DNA of 23,928 nucleotides from Lachnospiraceae bacterium. Its GTDB lineage: Bacteria; Bacillota; Clostridia; Lachnospirales; Lachnospiraceae. The position numbers and the translations under genes were made by a program. Shown in pieces: positions 6,680 to 14,811 of this stretch; within the stretch, counting starts at the first letter, position 1; the number at the start of each line of letters is the position of its first letter. The notes beneath the pieces were generated by a model that was not told the DNA's origin, did not search any database, and was given only the letters and a program-made list of their open reading frames with translations. The stretch lies in assembly GCA_017483425.1 (NCBI GenBank), contig JAFUWM010000103.1, forward strand, positions 1 to 23,928, read 5' to 3'.

Positions 6680-7840
6680 ATGAATAATAAAAAGACAGTC
6701 AATCTCGATATGAAACAGTACGGCATGTTCATCGTGCTGATTGCGGTATTTCTTATTTTTGCGGTCATGACAGGTGGTAAGAACCTCTCGCCCGCAAACA
6801 TCAATAACCTGATCCTTCAGAACAGCTATGTTGTCATTCTTGCGACAGGTATGCTGCTCTGCGTATTGACAGGTAACGTTGACCTCGGTGTAGGCTCGGT
6901 GGTTGCGCTTTGCGGCGCTACGGTCGGAGTGCTTTTAATAGACGTGAAGGCTCCTATCCCGGTCGCTATAATCGTCGCGCTTCTCGTGGGTCTGCTCTGC
7001 GGTATGTTTTCAGGCTTCTTCATAGCGGTCATGGGAGTTCCTCCTTTCATCGTTACCCTAGCTACGATGCTTATGGGCAGAGGAGCTACATATACCATAC
7101 TTCAGGCTCAGACAAAGGGACCTTTCAACGCAAGCTATAATTATATCGGAGCGGGCTTCCTTTTCCCGAATGCCAAGGTAGGCAATTTCAACCTCATCTG
7201 TCTGATAGTTGCCATAATCGCGACTGTTGTTATAGTCTATGGTGAAGTAAAGGGCATTGCTACGAAGAAAAAATACGGGTTCGCACAGAATCCTGTATGG
7301 CAGATAGTGGTAAAGGATGCAATATTTATATTCCTTATCTGGTTCGTGATGATAAAGCTCGGACAGTACAGCGGATTCCCGTTCGTGCTGGTCATCATGG
7401 GCGCTATAGTCGGCATATATTCATTTATAACGAGCAAGACAGTCGCAGGACGTCAGATATATGCTCTCGGCGGAAACCGTAAGGCTGCACAGCTTTCCGG
7501 TATCAAGACAGACCGTGTTTTCTTCTGGGTTTATACCAACATGGGCTTCCTTGCCGGTGTTGCGGGTGTTGTGCTTTCAGCAAGAAACGGATCGGCTACT
7601 CCTAAGGCGGGAGACCAGTTCGAGATGGATGCTATCGCATCATGTTACCTCGGCGGCGCAGCCGTTGCCGGTGGTGCTGGTACCATTTTCGGAGCAGTAA
7701 TCGGAGCTTTCATCATGGGTGTGCTGAATAACGGAATGTCACTTTACGGATGGTCTACAGATATCCAGAAGATCGTAAAAGGCGCGGTTCTTCTGCTTGC
7801 GGTTACGGCAGATCTGATGTCAAAGAGAAAGAAGGGCTGA
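6680..7840 (+). CDS. gguB: Sugar ABC importer permease (GguB/MmsB type)
   Basis: Integral membrane subunit, 386 residues, forming the sugar channel with the ATPase encoded just before it. It has about ten hydrophobic segments starting at residues 13-31. The BPD_transp_2 family signature is clear: NSYVVILATGMLLCVLTGNVDLGVGSVVALCG near residues 48-80, PPFIVTLATMLMGRGA, and the late GGNRKAAQLSGI and CYLGGAAVAGGAGTIFGAVIGA stretches. A long polar loop around residues 190-210 containing KKKYGFAQNP is usual in the longer CUT2 permeases of the ChvE-GguAB and XylH groups. The stop is one base from the araA start (TGA T ATG). Family certain, substrate inferred. Confidence 0.93.
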   Translation: MNNKKTVNLDMKQYGMFIVLIAVFLIFAVMTGGKNLSPANINNLILQNSYVVILATGMLLCVLTGNVDLGVGSVVALCGATVGVLLIDVKAPIPVAIIVALLVGLLCGMFSGFFIAVMGVPPFIVTLATMLMGRGATYTILQAQTKGPFNASYNYIGAGFLFPNAKVGNFNLICLIVAIIATVVIVYGEVKGIATKKKYGFAQNPVWQIVVKDAIFIFLIWFVMIKLGQYSGFPFVLVIMGAIVGIYSFITSKTVAGRQIYALGGNRKAAQLSGIKTDRVFFWVYTNMGFLAGVAGVVLSARNGSATPKAGDQFEMDAIASCYLGGAAVAGGAGTIFGAVIGAFIMGVLNNGMSLYGWSTDIQKIVKGAVLLLAVTADLMSKRKKG

Positions 7841-7841
7841 T

Positions 7842-9287
7842 ATGAGTAAATTATATTTCATACCCGGTTCACAGGATCTTTACGGAGAGGAATGCTTAAA
7901 GCAGGTTGCGGCAGACTGCAGGGAAATGGCTGATTTCTTTCAGGAAAAGCTTGGCGGAATAGTTGATATAGAGCTTCTCCCTACTGTTGAGACTTCAAAG
8001 ATCTGCGTGGAGGATATAAGAAAAGCCCAGGCGGATGATGACTGTGTAGGAGTTATCACTTGGATGCATACTTTCTCTCCAGCAAAGATGTGGATCAAGG
8101 GTCTGCAGGAGCTTAGGAAGCCTTTGCTGCATCTTCATACACAGGCTAATGAAAAGCTGCCTTATGATGAGATCGACATGGATTTCATGAACTTAAACCA
8201 GGCGGCTCACGGAGACAGGGAATACGGATATATCCTTGCAAGGCTTAATATCCCGCATGAGGTAGTCGCCGGATACTATAAGCATGATAAGGTTATAAAG
8301 AAGATATGTCAGTTTGCCCGTGTGGCCAAGGCTATAGCTCTTTCTCATAATACGCTGGTTGCCACTTTCGGAAATAATATGCGTGACGTAGCGGTCACGG
8401 ACGGCAACAGGCTCGAATCCGAGATTAAATACGGCTGGGAGATAAAGTACTGGGGCATAGGCGAGATCGCTTCTCTTGCAAAGGACGCGACAGACGCGGA
8501 AGTCGATGCCAAAATGGCAGAGTATGAAAGCAAATATACCATGGCTACGGACAATGTGGAGGCAGTCCGTGAGCAGGCGAGATATGAGGTTGCTTTTGAT
8601 AAATTCATCGCAAAAAACAATGTGACGGCGTTTACCGATACGTTCCAGGATCTGCACGGCATGAGACAGCTTCCGGGCATAGCTGCACAGAACCTTATGG
8701 CCAAGGGGATAGGCTTTGGACCTGAAGGGGATTACAAGATAGCGGCGTTCTCGGCAGTCTGTATGAAGATGGCCGAAGGTCTCGATGGAGCGACGGGATT
8801 TATAGAGGATTATACATATGATCTGACAGAAGGAGAGGAGCTTGAGTTGGCTTCACACATGCTTGAAGTGCCTGCTTCATTTGCGAAGAATAAGCCTGAG
8901 ATACAGGTTCATCCGTTAGGTATAGGCGGCAAGGAGGATCCGGCTCGTCTTGTATTTGACGGAGTGACAGGCAACGGAATACAGGTTACTCTCATAGACA
9001 TGGGAGATCATTTCCGTATCATATGCGCGGATATCGAGCTTGTAGAGCAGCCCAAGCCTATGCCGAAGCTGCCGGTAGCGCGTATCATGTACAGACATAA
9101 GCCTAACTTCGAGATAGGAACGGCTGGCTGGTGCTATGCGGGAGGCGCTCATCACGCGGTAGTATCAACGGCTCTTGACAGGAGCGACATAGCAATGTTT
9201 GCCCGGCTTACAGGCACGGAGCTTATCTGTATCGGTAATGATACTACAGAGGCGGATCTTCAGAAATTCTTCATGCCGAAGTATTAA
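7842..9287 (+). CDS. araA: L-arabinose isomerase
   Basis: Converts L-arabinose to L-ribulose, the first step of arabinose catabolism, using Mn2+. The 481 residues match the usual family length. Active-site and metal residues align with E. coli Glu306, Glu333, His350 and His450: Glu295 in GFGPEGDY, Glu322 in FIEDYTY, His339 in ASHMLEV, and the His437-His438 pair in GGAHHAV. The N-terminal FIPGSQDLYGEE is also typical. It is the last gene of the transport operon and starts one base after the permease stop, so uptake and isomerisation are made together. Ribulokinase (araB) and ribulose-phosphate epimerase (araD) genes are not in the window and must lie elsewhere if the pathway is complete. Confidence 0.97.
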   Translation: MSKLYFIPGSQDLYGEECLKQVAADCREMADFFQEKLGGIVDIELLPTVETSKICVEDIRKAQADDDCVGVITWMHTFSPAKMWIKGLQELRKPLLHLHTQANEKLPYDEIDMDFMNLNQAAHGDREYGYILARLNIPHEVVAGYYKHDKVIKKICQFARVAKAIALSHNTLVATFGNNMRDVAVTDGNRLESEIKYGWEIKYWGIGEIASLAKDATDAEVDAKMAEYESKYTMATDNVEAVREQARYEVAFDKFIAKNNVTAFTDTFQDLHGMRQLPGIAAQNLMAKGIGFGPEGDYKIAAFSAVCMKMAEGLDGATGFIEDYTYDLTEGEELELASHMLEVPASFAKNKPEIQVHPLGIGGKEDPARLVFDGVTGNGIQVTLIDMGDHFRIICADIELVEQPKPMPKLPVARIMYRHKPNFEIGTAGWCYAGGAHHAVVSTALDRSDIAMFARLTGTELICIGNDTTEADLQKFFMPKY

Positions 9288-9309
9288 GGTTTTCTCGAAT
9301 ACGGATTTG

Positions 9310-9318
9310 TGTTAAAAT
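9310..9318 (+). promoter_or_regulatory. Extended -10 promoter element before def
   Basis: TGTTAAAAT is an extended -10 (TG-n-TAAAAT) in the 92-base gap between araA and def. The -35 position is weak. A start would fall near 9325, inside the 5' arm of the neighbouring hairpin, about 55 bases before def. Confidence 0.4.
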
Positions 9319-9319
9319 G

Positions 9320-9359
9320 GTGGGTGCTGTGAGTGTCGCAAGGCATAAACAGCACCCAC
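9320..9359 (+). terminator. Perfect long hairpin between araA and def (terminator-like or leader element)
   Basis: GTGGGTGCTGT (9320-9330) and ACAGCACCCAC (9349-9359) are perfectly complementary over 11 bases around an 18-base loop. The sequence after it, TTAATTT, is only a weak U-tract, so it may be a leaky terminator of the arabinose operon, an RNA-processing hairpin, or a def leader structure. The extended ORF reading that starts at ATG 9317 would translate through it and is not the real def start. Confidence 0.5.
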
Positions 9360-9368
9360 TTAATTTGC

Positions 9369-9373
9369 AGGAG
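9369..9373 (+). promoter_or_regulatory. Ribosome-binding site fixing the def start at 9380
   Basis: AGGAG lies six bases before ATG 9380. The in-frame ATG at 9317 has no such site and would add 21 residues encoded by the hairpin, which the family lacks. Confidence 0.75.
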
Positions 9374-9379
9374 ATAAAA

Positions 9380-9901
9380 ATGGCACTTAGACAGGTTAGG
9401 ACTATGGGAGACCCGATCTTGGAAAAAAGATCCAAAGAGGTCACCCAGATCACTGATAGGACAAGAGAGCTGATAGACGATATGTTTGAAACTCTCTACG
9501 ATCAGAACGGAGTTGGACTTTCGGCGGTACAGGTCGGCGTACTGAAACGTATAGTCGTGGTAGATGTATCTGAGGATGAGGACGATCCTATCGTCATGAT
9601 AAATCCGGTGATAAGGGAATCCGACGGTGAACAGGAGGGATATGAGGGTTGTCTTTCCGTTCCGGGAAAGACAGGCAAGGTAAAGAGACCTAATCATGTG
9701 ATAGTTGATTTTCTGGATGAGGATCTGAATCCGCAAAGCATGGAGGGCGAGGAAGTATTCGCAAGATGTATCTGCCATGAATGCGACCATCTTGAAGGTA
9801 AGCTGTATGTAGAGAGGGTGGACGGTCCGCTGCAGGATATGGATGATGTGCAGGAAGAGCAGCAAAACAGAAGAAAAAAGAAAAAGAAGATAAAGAAGTA
9901 A
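9380..9901 (+). CDS. def: Peptide deformylase
   Basis: Removes the formyl group from the N-terminal methionine of new proteins at the ribosome. 173 residues from ATG 9380. Motif II is EGCLSVPG with metal ligand Cys91. Motif III is HECDH (133-137), with ligands His133 and His137 and catalytic Glu134. Motif I reads GVGLSAVQ (44-51), where most deformylases have GxGLAAPQ; the invariant Gly and Gln are kept, so activity is expected. The C-terminus ends in a strongly basic tail, RRKKKKKIKK, which might aid ribosome or RNA contact (inference). It starts the housekeeping operon, and fmt begins ten bases after its stop, pairing formylation with deformylation as in many bacteria. Confidence 0.95.
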   Translation: MALRQVRTMGDPILEKRSKEVTQITDRTRELIDDMFETLYDQNGVGLSAVQVGVLKRIVVVDVSEDEDDPIVMINPVIRESDGEQEGYEGCLSVPGKTGKVKRPNHVIVDFLDEDLNPQSMEGEEVFARCICHECDHLEGKLYVERVDGPLQDMDDVQEEQQNRRKKKKKIKK

Positions 9902-9911
9902 TGGAGCTGCG

Positions 9912-10865
9912 ATGAGGATAATCTTTATGGGTACGCCTGACTTTGCGGTAAATACCCTTGATGCGATAAATAAAGCAGGACATGAGATAGCGCTTGTGGT
10001 CACGCAGCCTGATAAGCCAAAGGGCCGGAGCGGCGCTCTTCATATGAGCGACGTGAAGCAGTATGCGATACAGCATAAGCTTGAGGTATTCCAGCCGGAG
10101 AAAGTTAAGACTCCCGAGGCAGTAGCAAGGCTTAAGGAATACAAACCGGAGCTTATCGTAGTGGCAGCTTTCGGGCAGATATTATCAAAAGAAATACTTG
10201 AGATGCCGGAGCATGGATGTATAAATGTCCATGCATCTTTATTACCAAGGCTCAGGGGGGCATCCCCCATACAGTCAACAATCCTTGAAGGGGATAAAGA
10301 GACAGGGGTTACGATCCAGCAGATGGGAGAGGGACTCGATACCGGAGACATTATCTTACAGGAGAGCATACCGATAGAGGACAGTGATACAGGGGGAAGC
10401 CTGTTTGATAAGCTTGCGGAACTTGGAGCAGCGCTTGCGGTCAGGACGATAGATGACATAGCATCAGGCAGGGCGGAGCGTACACCTCAGGATGAGGAGA
10501 AAGCGACCTACGCAAAAAAGATAGAGAAGAATATGGGGCTGATCGACTGGGATAAGAGTGCTGAAGAAACAGAGCGCATGGTAAGAGCCCTCGATCCATG
10601 GCCCTCCGCGTTTACGCATATTGACGGAAAAATGCTAAAGATATGGAGGGCGGCAGTCGTTGATCAAAGAAATGGAGTTTCAGCATCCAATGTCGATTAC
10701 ATGCCAGGAACGGTAGTAGATGTTACAAAAGATTCCGTGACTGTTTCCTGCGGGAAGGGTGCCCTTTCATTGAACGAGGTGCAGCTTGAGGGAAAAAAAC
10801 GTATGGCAGTCCATGATTTTCTCCTTGGATATAAGATAAGCGCGGGAACGGTATTGGGACGTTAA
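9912..10865 (+). CDS. fmt: Methionyl-tRNA formyltransferase
   Basis: Formylates Met-tRNA(fMet) with 10-formyl-tetrahydrofolate so that translation can initiate. 317 residues, normal length. The N-terminal Rossmann-like domain starts MRIIFMGTPDFAV; the catalytic trio is Asn105, His107 and Asp143, in CINVHASLLPRLRGASPIQ and GLDTGD; the C-terminal OB-like domain follows from about residue 210 (DPWPSAFT onward). GGAG precedes the ATG by about five bases. The loop SLLPRLRGASPIQ differs slightly from the common SLLPRWRGAAPIQ, without loss of key residues. Confidence 0.97.
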   Translation: MRIIFMGTPDFAVNTLDAINKAGHEIALVVTQPDKPKGRSGALHMSDVKQYAIQHKLEVFQPEKVKTPEAVARLKEYKPELIVVAAFGQILSKEILEMPEHGCINVHASLLPRLRGASPIQSTILEGDKETGVTIQQMGEGLDTGDIILQESIPIEDSDTGGSLFDKLAELGAALAVRTIDDIASGRAERTPQDEEKATYAKKIEKNMGLIDWDKSAEETERMVRALDPWPSAFTHIDGKMLKIWRAAVVDQRNGVSASNVDYMPGTVVDVTKDSVTVSCGKGALSLNEVQLEGKKRMAVHDFLLGYKISAGTVLGR

Positions 10866-10942
10866 TTTTGGGGTAACTCAAATTGGCTATTTTAAGGGTT
10901 ATTTGATAAGATAGGTAAGAAGCGCAGAAGCGAGGTGATCTT

Positions 10943-11644
10943 ATGTATTACGGATATGGATTTGACTGGACATATATCTTACTGATCATCGGAGTTGTGA
11001 TCTCAGGCATAGCGTCGATGAAGGTAAACTCAACTTTCAAGAAGTATGCGAAGATAGGCTCTACATCGGGGATGACAGGAGCTGAAGCGGCGCAGAAGAT
11101 ATTGTACTCAGAGGGTATAATGGATGTCCGGATACAGCATGTAGCCGGGAATCTGACGGATCACTATAATCCCGCAACCAAGACGGTAAATCTCTCGGAT
11201 GCTACATATGCTTCATCATCTGTCGCGGCTGTGGGAGTTGCGGCTCATGAGTGCGGACATGTGATACAGCATCACAGGGGATATGCCCCGCTTAATATAA
11301 GGACCGCTCTTGTACCGGTCGCAAATATCGGTTCAAGAGCAGGCATTCCCATCATACTTATTGGCATGTTTTTGGGTGCGAATCAGGCACTTATAAATCT
11401 GGGGATACTTGTGTTTTCATTCGGAGTTCTGTTTCAGATCGTTACGCTTCCGGTTGAATTTGACGCGTCAGCGAGAGCACTCAGACTGGTCGGGACACTT
11501 GGAATACTAAATCCTGATGAGGTAAAGGATACTAGAAAAGTGCTTAAAGCAGCAGCCATGACGTATGTGGCATCGGCATTTGCGGCGATACTTTCATTAT
11601 TGAGGTTGCTTATACTCTTCGGTGGAAACAGGAGACGGAACTAG
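10943..11644 (+). CDS. Membrane zinc metallopeptidase (YugP/Zn_peptidase_2 family)
   Basis: A 233-residue membrane-bound protein with the zinc motif HECGH (102-106) in VAAHECGHVIQHH and a downstream EFDASARAL, a likely third-ligand helix. Hydrophobic segments lie at about residues 8-28, 130-175 and the C-terminus, so the metalloprotease site faces the membrane region. The family is widely found in Firmicutes beside fmt and rsmB, but its substrate is unknown. AGGTGATC lies right before the ATG. The 77-base gap after fmt is the largest inside this operon and shows no clear terminator. It ends in TAG, directly followed by the rsmB GTG. Confidence 0.9.
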   Translation: MYYGYGFDWTYILLIIGVVISGIASMKVNSTFKKYAKIGSTSGMTGAEAAQKILYSEGIMDVRIQHVAGNLTDHYNPATKTVNLSDATYASSSVAAVGVAAHECGHVIQHHRGYAPLNIRTALVPVANIGSRAGIPIILIGMFLGANQALINLGILVFSFGVLFQIVTLPVEFDASARALRLVGTLGILNPDEVKDTRKVLKAAAMTYVASAFAAILSLLRLLILFGGNRRRN

Positions 11645-12964
11645 GTGGGTGGCTTTAATACAAGACTTATAGTTTTGGATACATTGATGAAGTATGAAAA
11701 GGAGGGGATGAAGCTGAAACCCCTCCTGCTTGATGTACAGGGGAAATATGATAGTGCGGACAGGCGGGACAAAGCGTTTATGAGCAGTCTGGCAGAGGGA
11801 GTTGTTGAAAGACTGATCACACTTGACTGGATCACAGACCGGGTGTCAAGCCTTAAAACCGGCAAAATGAAGCCTGTTATAAGGATGATACTGAGAATGG
11901 GCGTTTACCAGCTTGTTTTCATGGATCATGTGCCCGATAGTGCCGCGGTTAACGAATCAGTGAAGCTTGTCCGGCTGAAGCATATGGACGGGCTTGGCGG
12001 TTTCGTGAACGGAGTGCTGAGAGGCGTGATAAGGTACAGAGACAGAGGGATAGTATATCCTGACGCAAAGACGGAATACTCGGTTCCGGACTGGATAGCG
12101 GAAATGCTTCGCGGCACATATGGAGAAGAAAAGACCTTAAGGCTGATGGAAGAGAGCGTTTCAGAAAGTCCTTTGTATCTGAGGGTGAACCGGAACCGGA
12201 CAGATACCGGCAGCCTCATAAAGCTGCTTGATGAGGAAGGGATAAAGGCAGAAAAGGTATCGGAAGACGACAATATCTACCCATATACGCTTTCGGTAAA
12301 GAGCGGGAGGCTAATACCGGCTGAATCTGAAAGCTTCAATAAGGGAATGTATTCCGTTCAGGATTTCTCGTCTCAGAGGGCTATATATGAACTGTGGGAC
12401 ATTGCGGGAGTTTACATAAATAAGAAAAATATAGTTGACATAAATGTTATTGATCTCTGTTCAGCACCTGGAGGAAAGACCTGCTTTATGGCTGAGCTTT
12501 TATCCGGCAGGAGCTTCAGCATTACCGCATATGACATATCGGAGTCAAAGCTTGAAAAGATTCGTCAAAATACTGACAGAACAGGAGTTAACGGGGTTGA
12601 GACAAAGGTGAAAGACGCGTCGGTTTATGCTCCGGAGCTTGAAGAAAAGGCGGACATCGTCATAGCGGATCTTCCCTGTTCAGGACTTGGGGTGATCGGA
12701 AGAAAAGTCGACATAAAATATAGAGTACAGCCGACCGATATTGCTGAATTATGTAAATTACAGCGCAGCATGATAGATAATGCTTTGAGATATCTTAAAC
12801 CCGGCGGGATCCTTATGTTTTCAGTCTGTACCGTAACAAAAGAGGAAACGTCAGAGCAATCTGACTATATACAGAAATACGGGTTACATAAAATTACTGA
12901 GCGGCTGAATCTTCAGGGTGTGGAAGCCGGGGACGGCTTTTATTATTCAATATGGCAAAAGTGA
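11645..12964 (+). CDS. rsmB: 16S rRNA m5C967 methyltransferase
   Basis: SAM-dependent cytosine-5 methyltransferase acting on 16S rRNA. 439 residues with the usual two parts: an N-terminal NusB-like RNA-binding domain (about 1-130) and a C-terminal Rossmann methyltransferase domain. The SAM motif is DLCSAPGGKT from Asp270. Motif IV is DLPCSGLG with Cys345. Motif VI has the second catalytic Cys395 in FSVCT, a variant of the usual STCS. The start is GTG 11645, immediately after the preceding TAG, with GGAGACGG upstream. Its last 13 bases overlap rlmN (ATG 12952), so the two rRNA-modifying enzymes are probably co-translated. Confidence 0.94.
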   Translation: MGGFNTRLIVLDTLMKYEKEGMKLKPLLLDVQGKYDSADRRDKAFMSSLAEGVVERLITLDWITDRVSSLKTGKMKPVIRMILRMGVYQLVFMDHVPDSAAVNESVKLVRLKHMDGLGGFVNGVLRGVIRYRDRGIVYPDAKTEYSVPDWIAEMLRGTYGEEKTLRLMEESVSESPLYLRVNRNRTDTGSLIKLLDEEGIKAEKVSEDDNIYPYTLSVKSGRLIPAESESFNKGMYSVQDFSSQRAIYELWDIAGVYINKKNIVDINVIDLCSAPGGKTCFMAELLSGRSFSITAYDISESKLEKIRQNTDRTGVNGVETKVKDASVYAPELEEKADIVIADLPCSGLGVIGRKVDIKYRVQPTDIAELCKLQRSMIDNALRYLKPGGILMFSVCTVTKEETSEQSDYIQKYGLHKITERLNLQGVEAGDGFYYSIWQK

Positions 12965-14022
12965 AAGAAATATTTGACTACACAAAAGATGAACTTGGAG
13001 AAATGCTTGCGGCAAAAGGCGTGAAGCCTTATCGCACAAAGCAGATCTTCTCATGGCTTCACGCGAAAGGAGCGAGGTCGTTTGACGACATGACTGATAT
13101 TCCGAAAGACTTAAGGGTGTCTCTTGCGGCAGATCATTCTATTGGAGCGCTTTCAATCGAGACCGTACAGAAGTCAAAGCTTGACGGCACCAGAAAGTAT
13201 TTATTTCGCCTGTACGACGGGGGGCTTATAGAGGGCGTCTTTATGGAATACAGGGACTGGAATACAGTCTGTATATCCTCCCAGGTCGGATGCGCCATGG
13301 GATGCCGGTTATGCGCCTCAACGGTAAAGGGGTGTGAAAGGGATATGACTGCGGGGGAGATGGCACTTGAAATCTATGAAATGGAGCGGGATGCCGGAAA
13401 AAGAATATCTAATGTAGTCGTGATGGGATCAGGCGAACCCCTTTTGAATTACGAAAATCTGATGAGATTTACAGATATAATAACTGACAGTGACGGGAAG
13501 GGTATATCGCAGAGGAATATAACCGTATCGACCTGCGGGATAGTGCCCGCGATAGAGAGGCTCGCGGGGGAGAAGCTCCACGGGGATCATCTTCAGATAA
13601 ACCTCGCGATATCGCTCCATGCGGCAACTGATGAAAAAAGACGTAAACTTATGCCGGTTGCAAAAAAATACGATCTGAAGCAGCTTATGGGGGCAGCGGA
13701 CAGGTATTACGACAGTACGCACAGGCGGCTGACCTTTGAATATGCCCTTATAGAAGGTGAAAACGATTCAGAAGGGGATGCAAAGGAGCTTGCGCGTCTG
13801 CTTAAGGGGAAAAACGCGCTTTTGAACCTGATACCGGTAAATCCGGTGACAGAGAGCGGGCTGAAGCGCCCCGACAGACGAAAATGCGAGGCTTTCAAAA
13901 ATAAACTTGAAAACTTTGGAATAAATGGTAGTATAAGAAGGGAACTTGGCTCCGATATAGATGGCGCCTGCGGACAGCTGAGAATGCGCAGTACAGCGGA
14001 AATCAGCAGGATGCGTGTCTGA
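12952..14022 (+). CDS. rlmN: Dual-specificity 23S rRNA/tRNA adenine-C2 methyltransferase (radical SAM)
   Basis: Radical-SAM enzyme that methylates C2 of A2503 in 23S rRNA and A37 of some tRNAs. 356 residues. The 4Fe-4S cluster Cys are 114, 118 and 121 in CAMGCRLC. The Cys accepting the methyl or resolving the intermediate is Cys340 in DGACGQLR. The SAM-binding stretch GSGEPLLNYE replaces the common GMGEP. The N-terminal helical RNA-binding part (residues 1-80) includes YRTKQIFSWLHAKG, a usual RlmN/Cfr element. No strong ribosome-binding site precedes ATG 12952; the overlap with rsmB suggests translation by coupling. LASLHAA-like sequence (ISLHAATDEKRRKLMP) further supports RlmN over Cfr. Confidence 0.95.
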   Translation: MAKVKEIFDYTKDELGEMLAAKGVKPYRTKQIFSWLHAKGARSFDDMTDIPKDLRVSLAADHSIGALSIETVQKSKLDGTRKYLFRLYDGGLIEGVFMEYRDWNTVCISSQVGCAMGCRLCASTVKGCERDMTAGEMALEIYEMERDAGKRISNVVVMGSGEPLLNYENLMRFTDIITDSDGKGISQRNITVSTCGIVPAIERLAGEKLHGDHLQINLAISLHAATDEKRRKLMPVAKKYDLKQLMGAADRYYDSTHRRLTFEYALIEGENDSEGDAKELARLLKGKNALLNLIPVNPVTESGLKRPDRRKCEAFKNKLENFGINGSIRRELGSDIDGACGQLRMRSTAEISRMRV

Positions 14023-14043
14023 TCGGGCTTTCTTTTGTTGTGT

Positions 14044-14048
14044 GGAGG
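14044..14048 (+). promoter_or_regulatory. Ribosome-binding site fixing the phosphatase start at 14054
   Basis: GGAGG lies five bases before ATG 14054. The longer frame from GTG 14015 adds 13 residues (MSDRAFFCCVEAG) that are not part of the PP2C fold and overlap the end of rlmN. Confidence 0.75.
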
Positions 14049-14053
14049 CAGGA

Positions 14054-14788
14054 ATGATAAAGACCTTTTCCATGACCGATATGGGTCAGAAAAGGAAAGT
14101 TAATCAGGATTTTGTGTATACATCGGAGAAGCCAGTAGGGAATCTTCCGAATCTCTTTATAGTGGCTGACGGCATGGGAGGACATGCCGCCGGTGATTAT
14201 GCTTCGAGGTTTACGACAGAGACGGTGGTGTCGGATATAAGCGACTCTCATGAGCAGAATCCGATCCGGCTCATAAGGCACGCGTATGAGACTGCAAATG
14301 CCGCGATCATTGAGGAAGCGAGACGCCTGCCGGATCATGAGGGTATGGGAACGACCCTTGTTGTTGCGACTATCATAGACGAGTATCTCTATGTGGCAAA
14401 TGTGGGAGATTCCAGATTGTATGTCATAGATGACAGGATAAGCCAGATAACCAGAGATCACAGTCTTGTGGAGGAGATGGTAAGAGCCGGCGAGTTAGAT
14501 GAATCGGCGGCAAGGGTTCATCCTATGAAAAACAAGATAACGAGAGCCATTGGCGGAGATTATGATATCCGGGTCGATTTTTTTGACATGAAGCTGAATC
14601 CGGAGGATAAGATACTGATGTGCACCGACGGGCTCACCAACATGGTAGAGGATGAGGAGATCAGGATGACCGTTAAAAGCTCACCTGATGTGGTCAGTGC
14701 GGTACAGAGGCTTATAGACAGAGCCAATGGAAACGGTGGATATGACAATATAGGGATAGTGCTCATAGAGCCTTTTGCCCGGGATTGA
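14054..14788 (+). CDS. prpC: PP2C-family Ser/Thr protein phosphatase (Stp/PrpC)
   Basis: Metal-dependent cytoplasmic phosphatase that reverses phosphorylation by the PASTA kinase encoded next. 244 residues from ATG 14054. The PP2C motifs are complete: NQD with Asp19, VADGMGGHAAG with metal-binding Asp39-Gly40, GTTLVVA, NVGDSRLY, TRDHSLVEEMVRAGEL, MCTDGLTN and GGYDNIGIVLI. The start MIKTFSMTDMGQKRKVNQD is typical for the Stp/PrpC group. The kinase starts 23 bases after its stop. Phosphatase and kinase side by side after rlmN is the standard Firmicute arrangement. Confidence 0.95.
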   Translation: MIKTFSMTDMGQKRKVNQDFVYTSEKPVGNLPNLFIVADGMGGHAAGDYASRFTTETVVSDISDSHEQNPIRLIRHAYETANAAIIEEARRLPDHEGMGTTLVVATIIDEYLYVANVGDSRLYVIDDRISQITRDHSLVEEMVRAGELDESAARVHPMKNKITRAIGGDYDIRVDFFDMKLNPEDKILMCTDGLTNMVEDEEIRMTVKSSPDVVSAVQRLIDRANGNGGYDNIGIVLIEPFARD

Positions 14789-14811
14789 TAAAGACAGAGG
14801 GAACGTAAGTA

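Noticed and set aside
9317..9379. N-terminal extension of peptide deformylase from ATG 9317
   Set aside because: It would translate an 11-base-pair hairpin, lacks a ribosome-binding site, and the family normally starts at the MALRQVRTMGDPIL position.
9284..10003. Minus-strand ORF of 239 codons opposite def
   Set aside because: The def frame has full catalytic motifs; the antisense ORF has no ribosome-binding site and no family resemblance.
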